In this document: piece by piece, positions 15,226 to 17,380 of the stretch
Position numbering within the stretch: position 1 is the first letter of the stretch
Layout: each line of letters starts with the position of its first letter
Assembly (NCBI GenBank): GCA_902778985.1
Contig: CACYZS010000003.1
Coordinates: 1-17,380, forward strand
Reading direction: 5' to 3'
Length of the DNA: 17,380 nt
From: an uncultured Ruminococcus sp.
Lineage (GTDB): Bacteria; Bacillota; Clostridia; Oscillospirales; CAG-272
Notes under the pieces: model-generated
What the model was told of the DNA's origin: nothing
The model's database searches: none
Seen by the model: only the letters and a program-made list of their open reading frames with translations
Translations under genes and position numbers: made by a program

Positions 15226-17087
15226 AGCAGATCGTTCAGGAGCGAAACGCTGTCCTTCTGGAAACGCTTCATCTCCTCGGCTGTAAACTTACGGTTGGAC
15301 ATAATCGCCAGCATCAAGAGGTAGGACGCAATCTCCTTCGCCTTCTTTTCGTCCGACTCTTTGGCGAGTTTCCCGATCAGGGGGGACGAGAGGTTCAGGG
15401 CAAGCGTCGCTTCCTTTGCCGTGGCGGGGGCGTCGGGCATATACATCCGCATCATATCTTCCATACGGCGGCTCTCCTCCGACACGGTCAGGACGGCGGG
15501 CGCGTCGTCCTCGCCGAGGCGGCGGCACTTGACGGTGAGTTTGAGATCCTCGCCCGCCGCGTCCTTGAAGATCGCGGCAAGTTTCTCGTTCTCTTCCTCT
15601 TCCCCGTCGCCGAGCGCCGAAAGATCGGCGTCAACGCGCAGGAACTTGATCTTCTCGTCGTCCTTGGCGCCCTGTTCGAGCACCTCGGCAAAGCGGACGT
15701 CGAGCGGTCCGGACAGGACGGCGACCTCGATCCCCCGCGCGCGGTACATCTCGACGAACTGCGCCTGCAGTTCGGGATCGGTCGTATAGTAGACCGTCCC
15801 CTCGTTCTTTTCTTTCGCCGCTTCAAGATACTCGGAAAGCGTCACTTTCTTCCCGCTTTCGAGCGGCAGCAGGATCGCGGGCTTCATTCTCTCGCAGAAC
15901 TTCGGATCCGAGATACAGGCGTACTCGACGAAGGTGCGGAGATCGTCCCAGAGTTTCTCGTACTTCTCGCGCTCGTCCTTGAAGATCGAATTCAGTTTGT
16001 CGGCGACCTTCTTCACGATGTAGGTCGAGACCTTCGAGACGTAGGCGCTGTTCTGCAAATAACTGCGCGAAACGTTGAGCGGCAGTTCGGGGCAGTCCAG
16101 CACGCCGCGGAGCATCAGCAGATATTCGGGAATGACCTCTTTGATGTTGTCTGCGACGAAGACCTGATTGTAGTAGAGTTTGATCTTCCCTTCAAGGTTT
16201 TCGTAGTTCTCCCGCAGTTTCGGGAAGAACAGGATCCCCTTGAAGTTCAGGGGATAATCGGCGTTCAGATGCAGATGGAAAAGCGGCTCGCGGTAGTCGG
16301 AGAAGACCTTCCGGTAGAACTCATTGTACTCCTCGTCAGTGCAGTCCGCGGGGTTCTTCTGCCACAGGGGGTGGATATCGTTTTCGGGTTTCTTTTCCTT
16401 CGGTTCCTCGCCCTCTTTTTGGGGTTCGTCGGCTTTCTCTTCGTCCGTAAGGTAGATCTCGACCGGCATAAAGCCGCAGTATTTTGCGAGCACCTCGCGG
16501 AGTTTCCATTCGGAAAGATATTCTTCTCCTTCGGACGAGACGTGCAGGATCACGGTCGTGCCGCGCGTGCGCTCGATCCCGTCGGTATAGACGGTGTAGT
16601 CTCCCTCTTCCCCGCACACCCAGCGAACGGCGGGCGCGCCGGTGTAGGATTTGGTGATCACCTCGACTTCGTCGGCAACCATGAACGCCGAGTAGAACCC
16701 GAGCCCGAAGTGCCCGATGATCCCGCTGCCTTGCTCGTCGCCCTTGCCTTCGTACTTTTCGACGAACTCGAGCGCGCCGGAGAGCGCGATCTTACTGATG
16801 TAGCGATCGAGTTCCTCTTCGGTCATACCGATCCCGTTGTCCGCGATCGAAATGGTCTTCGCCGTCTTGTCGAAACTGACGTCGATGCGGTAGTTCTCCC
16901 CCTCCGGCGCGTCGTATTCGCCGAGCGAAGAGAGCCGTTTCAGTTTGGTCACCGCGTCGACCGCGTTCGAGACCAGTTCGCGCAGAAAGATCTCCTTCTC
17001 GGAATACAGCCATTTCTTGATGATCGGAAACAGGTGCTCGGTCTCGACCGACACCCCGCCGCGACGGGCGTTCTTGTTCTCTGCCAT
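15222..17087 (-). CDS. htpG: Molecular chaperone HtpG (Hsp90)
   Basis: A 621-residue bacterial Hsp90, an ATP-driven homodimeric chaperone of the cytosol. The Bergerat ATP site shows E37 and N41 (ELVSNAVDA), DNGIGM (83-88) and GHFGLGFYSAF (125-135). A charged stretch at 215-237 (DEEKADEPQKEGEEPKEKK) recalls the eukaryotic linker and is longer than in E. coli. The middle domain has LNVSRSYLQNS with the ATPase arginine, and the C-terminal dimerisation domain is complete. AGGAAG lies about 10 bp before the ATG. It has its own sigma-A promoter with no CIRCE element. It appears to be the first gene of a unit continuing through lepA and hemW. Confidence 0.98.
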   Translation of the reverse strand: MAENKNARRGGVSVETEHLFPIIKKWLYSEKEIFLRELVSNAVDAVTKLKRLSSLGEYDAPEGENYRIDVSFDKTAKTISIADNGIGMTEEELDRYISKIALSGALEFVEKYEGKGDEQGSGIIGHFGLGFYSAFMVADEVEVITKSYTGAPAVRWVCGEEGDYTVYTDGIERTRGTTVILHVSSEGEEYLSEWKLREVLAKYCGFMPVEIYLTDEEKADEPQKEGEEPKEKKPENDIHPLWQKNPADCTDEEYNEFYRKVFSDYREPLFHLHLNADYPLNFKGILFFPKLRENYENLEGKIKLYYNQVFVADNIKEVIPEYLLMLRGVLDCPELPLNVSRSYLQNSAYVSKVSTYIVKKVADKLNSIFKDEREKYEKLWDDLRTFVEYACISDPKFCERMKPAILLPLESGKKVTLSEYLEAAKEKNEGTVYYTTDPELQAQFVEMYRARGIEVAVLSGPLDVRFAEVLEQGAKDDEKIKFLRVDADLSALGDGEEEENEKLAAIFKDAAGEDLKLTVKCRRLGEDDAPAVLTVSEESRRMEDMMRMYMPDAPATAKEATLALNLSSPLIGKLAKESDEKKAKEIASYLLMLAIMSNRKFTAEEMKRFQKDSVSLLNDLL

Positions 17088-17122
17088 GAAAAATCATCTT
17101 CCTTCCGTGTCGTGCGTTTTCA

Positions 17123-17141
17123 CGCGGGCATGCGTCCCGCG
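17123..17141 (-). promoter_or_regulatory. Hairpin at the 5' end of the htpG leader
   Basis: CGCGGG (17136-17141 on the minus strand) pairs with CCCGCG (17123-17128) around a 7-nt loop. It would begin within a few nt of the transcription start and ends about 20 nt before the Shine-Dalgarno, which it leaves free. It may protect the 5' end of the mRNA. Confidence 0.4.
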
Positions 17142-17153
17142 CTATTTGAATAT

Positions 17154-17182
17154 ATTATACTCTAATTTATCTTTTTTGGCAA
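17154..17182 (-). promoter_or_regulatory. htpG promoter
   Basis: TTGCCA (17177-17182) and TATAAT (17154-17159) on the minus strand with a 17-bp, AT-rich spacer, about 67 bp before the htpG start. Confidence 0.88.
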
Positions 17183-17202
17183 TCGTTTGGACAACTTTTT
17201 TA

Positions 17203-17234
17203 CAAAGCGAACGCCCGCCCCGTAGGGCGGACGT
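17203..17234 (-). terminator. Hairpin after the partial right-edge gene, probable terminator
   Basis: A 10-bp stem (17211-17220 with 17225-17234, one G-U pair) closed by a TACG tetraloop, which is extra stable in RNA. The trailing T-run on the minus strand (TCGCTTTGT) is weak. It separates the partial gene from the htpG promoter. Confidence 0.6.
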
Positions 17235-17251
17235 CTGTTTGTTCGGTTGGA

Positions 17252-17380
17252 TCAGTAGCCGAGCGAACGGAGATACTTGCGCGAGAGGTCGATCGACTCC
17301 ATCGAGGTCAGCCCGAGACTCGGTCTGTCCTGCTCGACGATCAACCACGAGGCGCCCGCCGCTTCCGCAGCGTCGATGAT
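17252..17380 (-). CDS. 3' end of a probable sugar-phosphate isomerase/epimerase-like (xylose isomerase-like TIM barrel) gene, partial
   Basis: The last 42 codons of a gene running off the right edge on the minus strand, ending at TGA 17252-17254. The peptide contains AGASWLIVEQDRPS and ends SRKYLRSLGY. The 'GA-x-W-x-I-V-E-Q-D' stretch with a C-terminal 'S-R-x-Y-L-x-S-L-G' is the usual end of sugar-phosphate isomerase/epimerase (xylose isomerase-like TIM barrel) proteins, where the E-x-D supports the metal/substrate pocket. The substrate cannot be told from this piece. A hairpin follows the stop. Confidence 0.7.
   Translation of the reverse strand: MIDAAEAAGASWLIVEQDRPSLGLTSMESIDLSRKYLRSLGY

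Noticed and set aside
17088..17200. CIRCE heat-shock operator at htpG
   Set aside because: The TTAGCACTC/GAGTGCTAA inverted repeat is not present in the leader or promoter.
1..17380. CRISPR array, insertion sequence, tRNA or prophage
   Set aside because: No regularly spaced repeats, transposase, integrase, terminal repeats or tRNA-like cloverleaf were seen. The many GATC sites come from frequent G-ATC (Ile) codon junctions.

Overview
The window looks like a stretch of chromosome from a GC-rich, uncultured-type Bacillota (Clostridia). The support is a set of strong sigma-A promoters close to TTGACA-N17-TATAAT, AAGGAG-type ribosome binding sites, and family content typical of Clostridia: YitT proteins, a DUF1292 protein, a TIGR03905 TSCPD protein, the lepA-hemW pair and a Bacillus-type SDR mannonate oxidoreductase. 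I see no insertion sequence, prophage, CRISPR array or tRNA.

Left part (1-5841, + strand). The window opens on the remnant or C-terminal part of a glycosidase-like (GH20/TIM-barrel-type) protein. It has an in-frame stop just upstream and a codon use unlike its neighbours. After about 250 bp holding an extended -10 promoter comes a tight operon: Gfo/Idh/MocA oxidoreductase, mannonate dehydratase (UxuA), SDR fructuronate reductase/mannonate oxidoreductase (UxuB type), a MIF-family tautomerase and an MdoB/LtaS-like phosphoglycerol transferase. It ends at a strong bidirectional terminator. The first four genes look like a hexuronate (glucuronate) use module with an unexpected tautomerase.

Centre (5845-9894). 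asnA and a small two-TM protein lie on the minus strand. They are divergent from an mscL-yitT-yitT cluster on the plus strand. asnA has a consensus promoter and an unusual leader, in which a hairpin sits between a distant Shine-Dalgarno and the start codon. MscL carries a long charged helical extension.

Right part (9893-17380, minus strand). From right to left: the 3' end of a probable sugar-phosphate isomerase-like gene; a promoter and htpG; an unidentified protein overlapping htpG; a TSCPD protein; lepA; hemW; then, from its own promoter, a DUF1292 protein; a structured RNA that I read as 6S RNA (ssrS) with its terminator; and a two-TM membrane protein with its own perfect promoter. htpG to hemW is compact enough to be one transcription unit joining protein folding (Hsp90), translation (EF-4) and heme handling (HemW).

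The items most worth a second look are the tautomerase in the uronate operon, the 6S RNA, the asnA leader hairpin, the MscL tail, the hairpin before yitT, and the unidentified gene behind htpG.
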